64,000 nt of DNA. Origin: Caballeronia sp. TF1N1. GTDB taxonomy: Bacteria; Pseudomonadota; Gammaproteobacteria; Burkholderiales; Burkholderiaceae. Each line of letters starts with the position of its first letter. The stretch's first letter is position 1. Below are positions 55,790 through 63,895 of this stretch, one piece after another. The position numbers and the translations under genes are program-made. The notes below the pieces were generated by a model, which had not been told where the DNA came from, searched no databases, and was given only the letters and a program-made list of their open reading frames with translations. The stretch is from the NCBI RefSeq assembly GCF_022878925.1, contig NZ_CP084628.1, positions 744,001 to 808,000 of the forward strand. The letters run 5' to 3'.

Positions 55790-56886
55790 TGGCGCTCATG
55801 CTGCCGATGGGTTGGATGCAGTGCAGGTCTTGCATGTACGAGGTTTATGACATGTTCGCGGGTCATGCGTTTGCACGGCTATTACGCGCTTCGTTGTTCG
55901 CGGGGCGCAGTGTGCGCGGCGCTCGGTCGCTTGCTTCGTCGCGTGTAAGTGCGGGCGGCGGCGTCGATCAGTCGTCTGGATTGGGCTCGCAGGCAGATGC
56001 AACCGCAAGCGCGTTGCCCGCGCGGACTTCGCGCGCCGTTATCCGTGTGATGACGACGGCGTGCGTGTTCGCATCGATATGCTTCGCGAGCGCGGCGCAG
56101 GCGCAACCGCCGCGCATCGTCTCCGGCATCGTCTGGCAGCCGGACAACACGTTTTACGATCCGCACGGCGACTGGGACAAGCTCGGCGCGCACGAACTGA
56201 TCGTCCAATGGACGGCGGTCGATGGCATCTCCTTCGTGCCCGGCGCGGGCTTTCGGCCGGCGCCGCGCATGCCGGACTGGGAGCGCATTGGACGTGAGCC
56301 TTGGGCACGCGATGTGATCATCGGCTTGTCGGGACGTTTCAGCGAAGCGGTGGCGCGTGCGAATGCGGCGCAGCTTTCCATCGAGTCGATGCGTCTGGCG
56401 GATGTCGTCTTGCCGGTGCACGTGACGGGCTACTACTTTCCCGTCGAGATCGATCCGACCTGGCAGGATGCGAGCGCGCTGCGCACCTTGCTCGATGCGT
56501 TGCCCCGGCCGCTCTGGATCAGCGTCTACGATCGCGCGAACGTGGGTGGGAATGCGATCGCCGAATGGCTCGATGGCTGGCTGCCGCGCGATGTCGGTGT
56601 GCTCTTGCAGGACGGATGCGGCGTCTATGCGCGCGAACCGCGAGTAGCGCGGCAATATGCGGATCAGCTTGCGGCGCGCCTGGGGCGCCATCGCGTGAGA
56701 ATAATCGCGGAGGCGTTTCGACCGAATGTCGGTGGCGGATTTCGCTCCGCAACGGTCGATGAATTGAAGCCACAGATCGATGCTTATCGCGGATATAAAA
56801 CCTATCTTTTCGATGGGCCGCATTATGTGTCGAACGAGCTCGTCAAAGATCTGCTCGATGCCTATTCAATCAACAGAGCGCAGTGA
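55789..56886 (+). CDS. Putative periplasmic glycosidase (DUF4434/YbcH-like)
   Basis: This is a protein of 365 residues from ATG 55789, which overlaps the nfrA stop by one base (TGATG). A hydrophobic segment ending in ASAAQAQ near residue 105 looks like a signal peptide, so a later start near 56047 is likely and the mature protein would be about 260 residues. That part alternates strands and helices like a TIM barrel (VSGIVWQP, ELIVQW, VHVTGYYFPVEID, LWISVYDR, VGVLLQDG, VRIIAEAF, YLFDGPHY), with acidic residues at strand ends as in glycoside hydrolases. E. coli has a similar gene (ybcH) beside nfrAB, as I recall. A polymer-trimming role is inferred. Confidence 0.65.
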   Translation: MALMLPMGWMQCRSCMYEVYDMFAGHAFARLLRASLFAGRSVRGARSLASSRVSAGGGVDQSSGLGSQADATASALPARTSRAVIRVMTTACVFASICFASAAQAQPPRIVSGIVWQPDNTFYDPHGDWDKLGAHELIVQWTAVDGISFVPGAGFRPAPRMPDWERIGREPWARDVIIGLSGRFSEAVARANAAQLSIESMRLADVVLPVHVTGYYFPVEIDPTWQDASALRTLLDALPRPLWISVYDRANVGGNAIAEWLDGWLPRDVGVLLQDGCGVYAREPRVARQYADQLAARLGRHRVRIIAEAFRPNVGGGFRSATVDELKPQIDAYRGYKTYLFDGPHYVSNELVKDLLDAYSINRAQ

Positions 56887-56889
56887 ACG

Positions 56890-58281
56890 TCAAAGCATCG
56901 GCATATGCAAATGATGCGGATCGGCCAGCATATCGGCCACCCGCTTCAAAGCCTCCCTGCAATCCTCGCGATTCTGCGGTCCACCCAGACACAAGCGCAA
57001 TGCATTAGGCGGATTGCCATCCGTTGAAAACGCCGCGCCCGCAACGGCTCCGATCCCCTGATTACGCAACTGCAACGCCAATTCCGAAGCGCTCCAGTCA
57101 CACAAGTCGGGCACGGGCAACCAGAGATGAAAGCCATGCGGATGCGTGCTAAACGGAAAGTCGCGCAACGCCTGCGCCGCAATCGCCTGCCGCGCGATCG
57201 ATTCCTCGCGCATGGCATCGAGCACGTCGGCGGCGGTGCCGTCGTTGATCCAGTGCGTCGCCAGCAGCACCGTATATGGACTCGGCATCACCGTCGTCGC
57301 GCGCAACGCGCCCGCGATACGCTGCGTCTGCCGTGGCGTCGGCGCCTTGAGATACGCCACGCGCAAGCCCGCACCGAAGGTCTTGGATAAACCCGTGACG
57401 TGATAAGTCAGCTCGGGCGCGAGCGCGGCAAGCGGCGCGGGCGCATCGAGCGGCAACATGCCGTACGGTTCATCCTCGATGATCGGCACGTTATAGCGCA
57501 TGGCGACATCCGCCAATGCCTCGCGTCGTTGCGCGCTGATGGTCAACGTACTCGGGTTCTGCAAGGTCGGATTGCAGTAGAAGCCGCCGGGCTTCTCCGT
57601 CTTGCAAAGCGCTTCGAACGCATGCGGCAGCGGCCCCTCGTCGTCGCGCGGCAACGCCTGCAAGCGAACCCCGAGTTGCGATGCGATCGCCTTGATGCCA
57701 GGATACGCCAGCGTATCGAGACAGATCATCTCGCCCGGTCGCGCAAGCTGCGAAACAAGCGCCACCAACGCGCTATGAATGCCGGGACAGACGAGCACCG
57801 TATCGTCCTCGCAATCGGGCAGTCGCATACGCAGCCACGCACGGCCCGCCGCGCGATCCGCCGCCGTCCCGCCGAAGTCCTGATAGCGCAACAACTGCCA
57901 CGGGTCCGCACTCTGCATCAGACTGGCCGCCGATGCCCGCAAGCGCGCCGTCAACCCGGGCGGCTCGGGCGGCATGTTCATCGACATCTCGACGCTGCTG
58001 CCGCCCGCCAGCGGCAAGGTCTGCGTTCGGCCGCGCACGAAGGTGCCGCTGCCCGCGCGCAGATCCAGCAAGCCGCGTTTGCGTGCTTCCGCATAAGCGC
58101 GCGCGACGGTCGTGTAGTTGAGTTTCAGGACATCGGCGAGATCGCGCAGTCCCGGCAGACGATCGCGCGGACGCAAGCGACCGCTCGCGAGATCTTCCTC
58201 GATGAGATCGGGAATCGTCAGATAAGCAGGCTTGCGGCTCTCTTCGAGCTTCCTGATCCAGTGATGCGCGGGCTGATTCAT
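56890..58281 (-). CDS. MocR/GntR family regulator with aminotransferase domain
   Basis: This is a 463-residue regulator. Residues about 15-85 are a GntR winged helix (DLIEEDLASGRLRPRDRLPG, LNYTTVARAYAEARKRGLL). Residues about 110-460 form a fold-type I PLP aminotransferase domain with the cofactor Lys in HVTGLSKTFGAGLR and IIEDEPYG upstream. ATG 58281 has GGGAGA nine bases before it. It is divergent from the nitrilase cluster and ends three bases from the convergent glycosidase gene. The shared upstream region has five TGAT(C/T)GCAT sites, so control of itself and the Nit1C genes is the likely role. The ligand may be an amino compound bound to PLP. Confidence 0.9.
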   Translation of the reverse strand: MNQPAHHWIRKLEESRKPAYLTIPDLIEEDLASGRLRPRDRLPGLRDLADVLKLNYTTVARAYAEARKRGLLDLRAGSGTFVRGRTQTLPLAGGSSVEMSMNMPPEPPGLTARLRASAASLMQSADPWQLLRYQDFGGTAADRAAGRAWLRMRLPDCEDDTVLVCPGIHSALVALVSQLARPGEMICLDTLAYPGIKAIASQLGVRLQALPRDDEGPLPHAFEALCKTEKPGGFYCNPTLQNPSTLTISAQRREALADVAMRYNVPIIEDEPYGMLPLDAPAPLAALAPELTYHVTGLSKTFGAGLRVAYLKAPTPRQTQRIAGALRATTVMPSPYTVLLATHWINDGTAADVLDAMREESIARQAIAAQALRDFPFSTHPHGFHLWLPVPDLCDWSASELALQLRNQGIGAVAGAAFSTDGNPPNALRLCLGGPQNREDCREALKRVADMLADPHHLHMPML

Positions 58282-58303
58282 AGGCGCGATCTCCCTTGTG
58301 TGC

Positions 58304-58554
58304 ATGCGATCAGCCAAGCATGCCGCATCAAAAAAGATCGCATAAGCCTGGGCAAGTTGATTGCATTGATCGCATCGATGCACGGCTTCGGTGTTGCGCG
58401 CACCAGCGCCATGCGTGTCTGCGCCGAATTCGTGCGCGCGATCTTCATTGATTGCATCGACAAAACGTCGCGAAGCGTTACCCATCATGGCGCGCGAAAA
58501 TTTTTTCAGCGCGCATCGCCGCAGCGCTTTTTATTGATCGCGAAGTGATTGCAT
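58304..58554. repeat. Five-copy TGAT(C/T)GCAT motif, candidate regulator sites
   Basis: TGATTGCAT occurs at 58358-58366, 58449-58457 and 58546-58554. TGATCGCAT occurs at 58367-58375 and, inverted, at 58304-58312. The first two lie head to tail without a gap. One copy is next to the MocR start and one is 17 bases upstream of the sigma-54 promoter. MocR regulators often bind direct repeats, so these are the best operator candidates. Confidence 0.6.
58379..58395 (+). promoter_or_regulatory. Candidate NtrC binding site
   Basis: TGCACGGCTTCGGTGTT fits the NtrC pattern TGCAC-N7-GTGCA except for the last two bases. It lies about 190 bases upstream of the sigma-54 promoter, an ordinary distance for an enhancer. 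A single imperfect site is weak evidence by itself. Confidence 0.35.
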
Positions 58555-58570
58555 TTCGCGGGCCAATCAT

Positions 58571-58585
58571 TGGCATATCCGTTGC
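58571..58585 (+). promoter_or_regulatory. Sigma-54 (RpoN) promoter of the nitrilase cluster
   Basis: TGGCATATCCGTTGC matches the -24/-12 consensus TGGCAC-N5-TTGC with one mismatch (T for C at position six). The GG and GC pairs are exactly 10 bases apart, and a T precedes it. Transcription would start near 58597, about 55 bases before ATG 58652. It fits a cluster named for nitrogen starvation. Confidence 0.75.
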
Positions 58586-58651
58586 GTTTGTAGGCTCGCC
58601 GTCGCGACAACTCGATGCGCGCCATATCAGACACCACCATCGGAGAATGCC

Positions 58652-59134
58652 ATGCCCGCAGTCACGCAACCGCTTCACAAGAACGGCGATTATCTGGTCG
58701 ACTACGAAGAGAAGGTCTTCGAGGATGTCAAAGCCGAGCCCGGCGAAAAAGCGCTCGTCACGTTTCATACGGTCGCGTTCGAAGGCTCGATCGGCTTCGT
58801 GAATCTGCTGCAGGCGACGCGTCTGCAACGCAAGGGTTTCGATACTTCCGTGCTGCTCTATGGCCCCGGCGTCACGCTCGGTCTGCAACGCGGCTTTCCC
58901 ACGCTTGGCGACGAGGCCTTCCCCGGTCATCTCAACTTCAACAAGCAACTACAGAAGTTCATGGCCGAAGGCGGCAAGGTCTATGCATGCCGCTTCGCGT
59001 TGCAAGCGCTGTATGGGCACGGCGAAGCGTCGTTGATCGAAGGCATCCGGCCGATCAGTCCGCTCGATGTGCTCGATATCCAGCTGCTCCATCGAAAGGA
59101 TAACGCGCTCATCATCCATACGTGGACCGTCTGA
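58652..59134 (+). CDS. MSMEG_0572/Sll0783 family nitrogen starvation response protein
   Basis: This 160-residue soluble protein is the usual first member of Nit1C clusters. It has [56 protein letters not shown] and a Cys in [16 protein letters not shown]; this last part recalls DsrE-like folds that handle small thiol groups. GGAGA precedes ATG 58652. It is the first gene after the sigma-54 promoter and ends five bases before the nitrilase. Its biochemical role is unknown; the family assignment is from characteristic sequence and order of neighbours. Confidence 0.85.
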   Translation: MPAVTQPLHKNGDYLVDYEEKVFEDVKAEPGEKALVTFHTVAFEGSIGFVNLLQATRLQRKGFDTSVLLYGPGVTLGLQRGFPTLGDEAFPGHLNFNKQLQKFMAEGGKVYACRFALQALYGHGEASLIEGIRPISPLDVLDIQLLHRKDNALIIHTWTV

Positions 59135-59139
59135 CGATC

Positions 59140-60144
59140 ATGGCCGCACAGAGCGCAAAACGCATCGTCCGCGCGGCGGCCGTGCAGATCACGCCCGACT
59201 TCGAGCGGCCCGACGGCACGCTCGACAAGGTGTGCACGGCTATCGACGAAGCCGCCGCGAAAGGGGTGCAGTTGATCGTGTTCCCCGAAACCTTCGTGCC
59301 GTACTACCCGTACTTCTCGTTCGTGCGCGCGCCGGTTGCCATGGGCGCCGATCACATGAAGCTCTACGAACAGGCGGTCGTGGTGCCGGGACCGGTCACG
59401 CATGCAGTCGCCGAACGCGCGCGGCTCGGCAATATCGTGGTCGTGCTCGGCGTGAACGAACGCGATCACGGCAGCCTCTATAACGCGCAACTCATTTTCG
59501 ATACCGACGGCAAGCTGTTGCTCAAGCGCCGCAAGATCACGCCGACGTATCACGAACGCATGGTCTGGGGACAAGGCGATGCAGCGGGTCTCAAGGTCGT
59601 GGATACGAGCATTGGACGTGTCGGTGCGCTTGCTTGCTGGGAGCACTACAACCCGCTCGCGCGCTATGCGTTGATGACGCAGCACGAAGAGATCCACTGC
59701 AGTCAGTTTCCCGGCTCGCTCGTCGGGCCGATCTTCGCGGATCAGATCGAAGTGACGATCCGTCATCACGCGCTGGAGTCCGGCTGCTTCGTCGTCAACG
59801 CGACGGGCTGGCTCACCGAGGCGCAGATCGAAGCCATCACGCCCGATCCGAATCTGCAGCGCGCGCTGCGTGGCGGCTGCAACACCGCGATTGTTTCGCC
59901 CGAAGGCCAGCACGTGGTCGAGCCGTTGCGCGAAGGCGAGGGCATGGTCATCGCCGATTTGGACATGTCGCTCATCACCAAGCGCAAACGCATGATGGAT
60001 TCGGTCGGCCACTACGCGCGACCCGAGTTGCTGAGTCTTGCGATCAACGACCGTCCCGCCATGCCCGTCATGCCATTCACCGGAGCCTCATACGATGAGC
60101 GCCAGAGAGAACCTGCCAGCGTCGAGCCGGCAATTGATGACTGA
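59140..60144 (+). CDS. Nit1-type nitrilase of the Nit1C cluster
   Basis: This is a 334-residue carbon-nitrogen hydrolase. The catalytic set is Glu50 (VFPETF), Lys132 ([12 protein letters not shown]) and Cys166 ([11 protein letters not shown]), the nitrilase branch signature. It should hydrolyse a nitrile to acid and ammonia. Nit1C clusters have been linked by published work to growth on cyanide as nitrogen source. ATG 59140 is preferred to a GTG at 59122 that overlaps the previous gene. The end overlaps the radical SAM gene by 50 bases. It is intact. Confidence 0.93.
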   Translation: MAAQSAKRIVRAAAVQITPDFERPDGTLDKVCTAIDEAAAKGVQLIVFPETFVPYYPYFSFVRAPVAMGADHMKLYEQAVVVPGPVTHAVAERARLGNIVVVLGVNERDHGSLYNAQLIFDTDGKLLLKRRKITPTYHERMVWGQGDAAGLKVVDTSIGRVGALACWEHYNPLARYALMTQHEEIHCSQFPGSLVGPIFADQIEVTIRHHALESGCFVVNATGWLTEAQIEAITPDPNLQRALRGGCNTAIVSPEGQHVVEPLREGEGMVIADLDMSLITKRKRMMDSVGHYARPELLSLAINDRPAMPVMPFTGASYDERQREPASVEPAIDD

Positions 60145-61207
60145 GCTTCAGTCGGCGGGCCTGCGGCTCGTCGATCCGCGCGCTGGCGTTTCGAGCCGGC
60201 GCGGCGGCGCGGGGCCATCGGATCACAAGGCCGTCACCGTCGATGGCGTGACGATCATGGTGCCCGTGCATACGAGCACCGCGTGGAACTCGCCCTTCGT
60301 CGCGGGCGAAGCGGACGCGAACGGCACGAGCGCGTTGATGCGCAATGCGATCCCTATCGCGAGCATCAGCTTCCCGAAAGCGCCGCGTTTCTATGCGATG
60401 CAGACGCTCGACGGCGTGCCGTACTCGCACATCGCCACCTTGCACAGCAAGGACGTGCTCGCGACGACGGTGCTGCAAACCTGCATCCGCTATGAAAGCC
60501 GCCGCAAGTCGTGCAAGTTCTGCGCGATCGGGCAATCGCTCGCGGCGGGGCGCACCATCGCGCACAAGACGCCCGAGCAACTTGCCGAAGTGGCGCGCGC
60601 GGCGGTTCTGCTCGATGGCGTTAAGCATATGGTCCTCACGACCGGCACGCCGCCCACGCCGGATCGCGGCGCAAAAGTGCTGTGCGACAGCGCGTTCGCC
60701 ATCAAGGCCGCCGTCGATCTGCCGATTCAGGCGCAGTGCGAACCGCCCGATGACGACCGCTGGTTCGAGCGCATGAAGGCAAGCGGCATCGATACGCTCG
60801 GCATGCATCTCGAAGCGGTGACGCCCGCCGTGCGCGATCGCATCATGCCGGGCAAGGCCAGCGTCCCGATGTCGCGTTACATGGAAGCGTTCAAGGCAGC
60901 CGTCGCCGTCTTCGGACGCGGACAGGTCAGCACGTATATTCTCGCCGGCCTCGGCGATAGCGCGCAGTCGATCATCGACATGTCGCGCGAGTTGATTGCG
61001 CTCGGCGTGTATCCGTTCGTCGTGCCGTTCGTGCCGATCAGCGGCACGCCGCTCGAAGACCATCCCGCGCCGGAGCCGGAATTCATGCGTTCGGTGCTGG
61101 CGCCCATCGGCTCGATGCTCGCCGAAGCACAGATGCGATCGACCGATATCAAGGCCGGCTGCGGCAAGTGCGGCGCGTGTTCGTCGCTTTCATCGTACGA
61201 GGTGTGA
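60095..61207 (+). CDS. MSMEG_0568 family radical SAM protein
   Basis: This is a 370-residue enzyme of the Nit1C cluster. Its cluster-binding cysteines are Cys130, Cys140 and Cys143, a C-x9-C-x2-C pattern instead of the usual C-x3-C-x2-[12 protein letters not shown] and AQCEPPD follow as barrel strands. Three more cysteines, 356, 359 and 362, end the protein and may bind a second Fe-S cluster. The start at 60095 has GGAG nine bases upstream and overlaps the nitrilase by 50 bases; ATG 60137 is an alternative. The reaction is unknown. Confidence 0.87.
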   Translation: MSARENLPASSRQLMTELQSAGLRLVDPRAGVSSRRGGAGPSDHKAVTVDGVTIMVPVHTSTAWNSPFVAGEADANGTSALMRNAIPIASISFPKAPRFYAMQTLDGVPYSHIATLHSKDVLATTVLQTCIRYESRRKSCKFCAIGQSLAAGRTIAHKTPEQLAEVARAAVLLDGVKHMVLTTGTPPTPDRGAKVLCDSAFAIKAAVDLPIQAQCEPPDDDRWFERMKASGIDTLGMHLEAVTPAVRDRIMPGKASVPMSRYMEAFKAAVAVFGRGQVSTYILAGLGDSAQSIIDMSRELIALGVYPFVVPFVPISGTPLEDHPAPEPEFMRSVLAPIGSMLAEAQMRSTDIKAGCGKCGACSSLSSYEV

Positions 61208-61209
61208 TC

Positions 61210-61761
61210 ATGTTCGTCGAAGCCGATGTGCCCGATCTCGATTACTCGCCGGTCGAATATCGCGTGAAGTGGGCGACGCTGTCGTGGGAAGCGAGCGAAG
61301 CCTACAAGCTGCGGCGCGCGGTGTTCTGCATGGAGCAAGGAATATTTATCGGCGATGACCGCGACGCTATCGACGAACGCGCGCAACTGCTCGTCGCGCT
61401 GAGTTGCGTGGCGGGCATGCCGGAACAGGTCGTCGGCACGGTGCGCATCCACGAGGAAGAGCCCGGCGTGTGGTTCGGCTCGCGCCTTGCCGTGCACGCT
61501 GCGTTTCGCTCGCACGCGAAGATCGGCGCGACCTTGATCCGGCTTGCGGTATCGAGCGCGCATGCGTTGGGCTGCGAGACGTTTCTCGCGCACGTGCAGT
61601 CGCAGAACGCGCCGCTCTTTGCGCGCCTGCGCTGGGATTCGCTCAAGGAGGAGGCCATTTTCGGGCGCCCGCATCATCTGATGCAGGCGCAACTCGATGC
61701 GTATCCGCCGTGCGTCACGCCGCAAAGCGGCTTCGTCGCGCTGGCCCGCAAGCCGTCATGA
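61210..61761 (+). CDS. MSMEG_0567/Sll0786 family N-acetyltransferase (GNAT)
   Basis: This is a 183-residue GNAT-fold enzyme. AYKLRRAVFCMEQGIF opens the fold, VVGTVRIHEEEPGVWFG is the acceptor-side strand, and SRLAVHAAFRSHAKIGATLIRLAV is the acetyl-CoA pyrophosphate loop region. It belongs to the set found with Nit1 nitrilases. It starts two bases after the radical SAM stop and overlaps the AIR-synthase-like gene by four bases, so expression is coupled. In some genomes it is fused to that next gene; here they are separate. The substrate is unknown. Confidence 0.86.
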   Translation: MFVEADVPDLDYSPVEYRVKWATLSWEASEAYKLRRAVFCMEQGIFIGDDRDAIDERAQLLVALSCVAGMPEQVVGTVRIHEEEPGVWFGSRLAVHAAFRSHAKIGATLIRLAVSSAHALGCETFLAHVQSQNAPLFARLRWDSLKEEAIFGRPHHLMQAQLDAYPPCVTPQSGFVALARKPS

Positions 61762-62738
61762 GCACGTTGTCCGCACTGGTCGAGCGTTTGCGCGAGAGCC
61801 GCGGCTTTCGCCACAAGCGCGATATCGCGGATGTCGTGAGCCGCTTGCCCGACAACCGTCTCGATCTTTCGCAAGCGGTTGCAATCGGCGACGACTGCGC
61901 GGCCATTCGCGATGGCGACGGCTTTCTGCTCTTCGCCATCGAAGGCATGGTCAGTGACTTCGTGCGCGCCATGCCGTGGTTCGCGGGCTATAGCGCGGTC
62001 ATGGTCAACGTGAGCGATATCTACGCGATGGGCGGCCGCCCGCTCGCCGTAGTCGATGCGTTATGGAACGCGAACATCGAGGACGCCTCCGAAGTGCTCG
62101 CGGGCATGACGGCTGCATCGACGACTTACGGCGTGCCTGTCGTCGGCGGACATAGCAACGTGCAGAGCGACGGCGCGCAACTCGCGGTGGCCATTCTCGG
62201 CCGCGCCCGCAAGCTCTTGACGAGTTTCGATGCACGACCCGGCGACGCGCTTCTCATGGCCGTCGATCTGCGCGGCAAGTATGAAGACCCGTATCCGTTC
62301 TGGAATGCGTCGACCGATGCGCCGCAAGGCCGTGCGCGCGACGACTTCGAGATACTGCCCGCGCTCGCCGAAGACGGACTCTGCGATGCAGCCAAGGACA
62401 TCAGCATGGCGGGCGCGCTCGGCACCGCGCTCATGCTGCTCGAATGTTCGGAGGCGGGCGCGCGTATCGATCTCGATGCCATCCCGCGTCCCGCTGACGC
62501 CGACCTCGAACGCTGGCTCACCGCCTTTCCGAGCTTCGGCTTCGTGCTGTCGGTGCGCCCCGAACATGTCGATGCCGTGCGCGCGCGTTTCGAAGCCCGT
62601 TCGCTGGCGTGCGCCGCGATCGGTTCGGTGGATGCGTCGCGTGAAGTGGTCGTCGAACGTGGCGGAGAAAGCGCGCTGTTATGGAATCTGCGCGAAGAAG
62701 GCTTCATTTGCGCGAGGAGTGCGACATCATGCGCATAG
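61758..62738 (+). CDS. Sll0787 family AIR-synthase-like protein
   Basis: This is a 326-residue member of the PurM/SelD/ThiL superfamily. VAIGDDCAAIRDGDGFLLFAIEG carries the Asp pair for Mg-ATP, VMVNVSDIYAMGGRPLAVVDALW is the second signature, and VVGGHSNVQSDG the third. Such enzymes activate a carbonyl or amide with ATP, which fits a route that processes a nitrile-derived compound. It overlaps the acetyltransferase gene by four bases and the glycosyltransferase gene by ten. It is intact, and the specific reaction is unknown. Confidence 0.86.
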   Translation: MSTLSALVERLRESRGFRHKRDIADVVSRLPDNRLDLSQAVAIGDDCAAIRDGDGFLLFAIEGMVSDFVRAMPWFAGYSAVMVNVSDIYAMGGRPLAVVDALWNANIEDASEVLAGMTAASTTYGVPVVGGHSNVQSDGAQLAVAILGRARKLLTSFDARPGDALLMAVDLRGKYEDPYPFWNASTDAPQGRARDDFEILPALAEDGLCDAAKDISMAGALGTALMLLECSEAGARIDLDAIPRPADADLERWLTAFPSFGFVLSVRPEHVDAVRARFEARSLACAAIGSVDASREVVVERGGESALLWNLREEGFICARSATSCA

Positions 62739-63883
62739 GCTTGCTCACGCATTCGGTGAATCCGCGCGGGGGTGTCGTGCATAGCCTCGAACTCGCGCGT
62801 GCGCTCCACGAAAGCGGCCACCTCGTGACGATCTTTGCGCCCGCGCGTGAAGGCGAATCCATGTTCCGCGCATCGCCGTGCCGCGTGGTGCTGGCGCGCG
62901 TGGCCGGAACGCGCGATGGTCTCGTCGCAATGGTCGATGAGCGCATCCGCGCGCTGAAACATGCGCTGATCGAAGAAGGCGCGGAGAGCTTCGATGTTCT
63001 CCATGCGCAAGACAGCATTGGCGGCAATGCGCTCGCCGAGCTTAAAGCGGAAGGCTGCATCAAGGGATTCGTGCGTACCGTTCATCATCTCGACAATTTC
63101 GACGATGCGCGTCTTTCGCACTGGCAACGTCGCGCGTGGCAAGACGCCGACGCCGTGCTCTGCGTCAGCGATGCATGGACGCGCACGATGTACGACATGC
63201 ATGGCGTGCATGCGCGCACGGTGAGAAACGGCATCGACAGAATGCGTTATGCGGCGCGCGCGGACCGACAGCGCGACGAGTTACGCAAGCGCTTCGCGAT
63301 AGGCGCGGGGCCGGTCGTGCTGGCTGTGGGCGGCATAGAGGCGCGCAAGAACACGCTCATGCTGCTCGAAGCGTTTGCGCTGCTGCGTGCGCAACGGCCA
63401 TCGGCGCAACTGGTGCTTGCCGGCGGCGCGAGCCTGCTCGACCACGACGCCTACACGCGCCGCTTTCTTGCGCGTGCAGCCGAGCTCCGCCTCGATCACA
63501 CGCAAGTGATCCTTACCGGTCCGTTGCCCGACGATCAGATGCCCGCGCTGTTCAGCATCGCCGATGTCGTCTCCATGATCTCGCTACGCGAAGGCTTCGG
63601 CCTGGTCGTACTTGAAGCGCTGGCGAGCGCCAAACCCGTCGTGGTCTCGCATATCGAACCGTTCACCGACTATCTCGACGATCGAACCTGCATCTTTACC
63701 GATCCGCATGACGCCGCTTCGATTGCCAAGGCGCTTGCAAAAGCAATGGACGGTGCACACGACATCGATTTCGATCAAGCCGTGCCGGCCTTGCTCGACC
63801 GCTACACATGGCAGGCGAGCGCTGCGCATCATCTCGACATCTACGGCAAGTGGCTGCAAAGCCTGCCGCTCACGACCGTCTAA
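62729..63883 (+). CDS. MSMEG_0565 family glycosyltransferase (GT4-like)
   Basis: This is a 384-residue GT-B fold enzyme. GLLTHSVNPRGGVVHSLELA is the N-terminal acceptor side, VLAVGGIEARKNTLMLLEAF opens the donor domain, and REGFGLVVLEALASAKPVV is the EX7E motif of GT4 enzymes. GAGGAG lies nine bases before ATG 62729. It overlaps the previous gene by ten bases and ends 12 bases before the next. It is a regular Nit1C member, though why a glycosyltransferase is needed is not known. Confidence 0.88.
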   Translation: MRIGLLTHSVNPRGGVVHSLELARALHESGHLVTIFAPAREGESMFRASPCRVVLARVAGTRDGLVAMVDERIRALKHALIEEGAESFDVLHAQDSIGGNALAELKAEGCIKGFVRTVHHLDNFDDARLSHWQRRAWQDADAVLCVSDAWTRTMYDMHGVHARTVRNGIDRMRYAARADRQRDELRKRFAIGAGPVVLAVGGIEARKNTLMLLEAFALLRAQRPSAQLVLAGGASLLDHDAYTRRFLARAAELRLDHTQVILTGPLPDDQMPALFSIADVVSMISLREGFGLVVLEALASAKPVVVSHIEPFTDYLDDRTCIFTDPHDAASIAKALAKAMDGAHDIDFDQAVPALLDRYTWQASAAHHLDIYGKWLQSLPLTTV

Positions 63884-63895
63884 AGGAACGCCACC

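Noticed and set aside
56890..58281. MocR gene as regulator of the polysaccharide operon.
   Set aside because: It is convergent with that operon and shares its promoter region with the nitrilase cluster, where the repeated motif is found.
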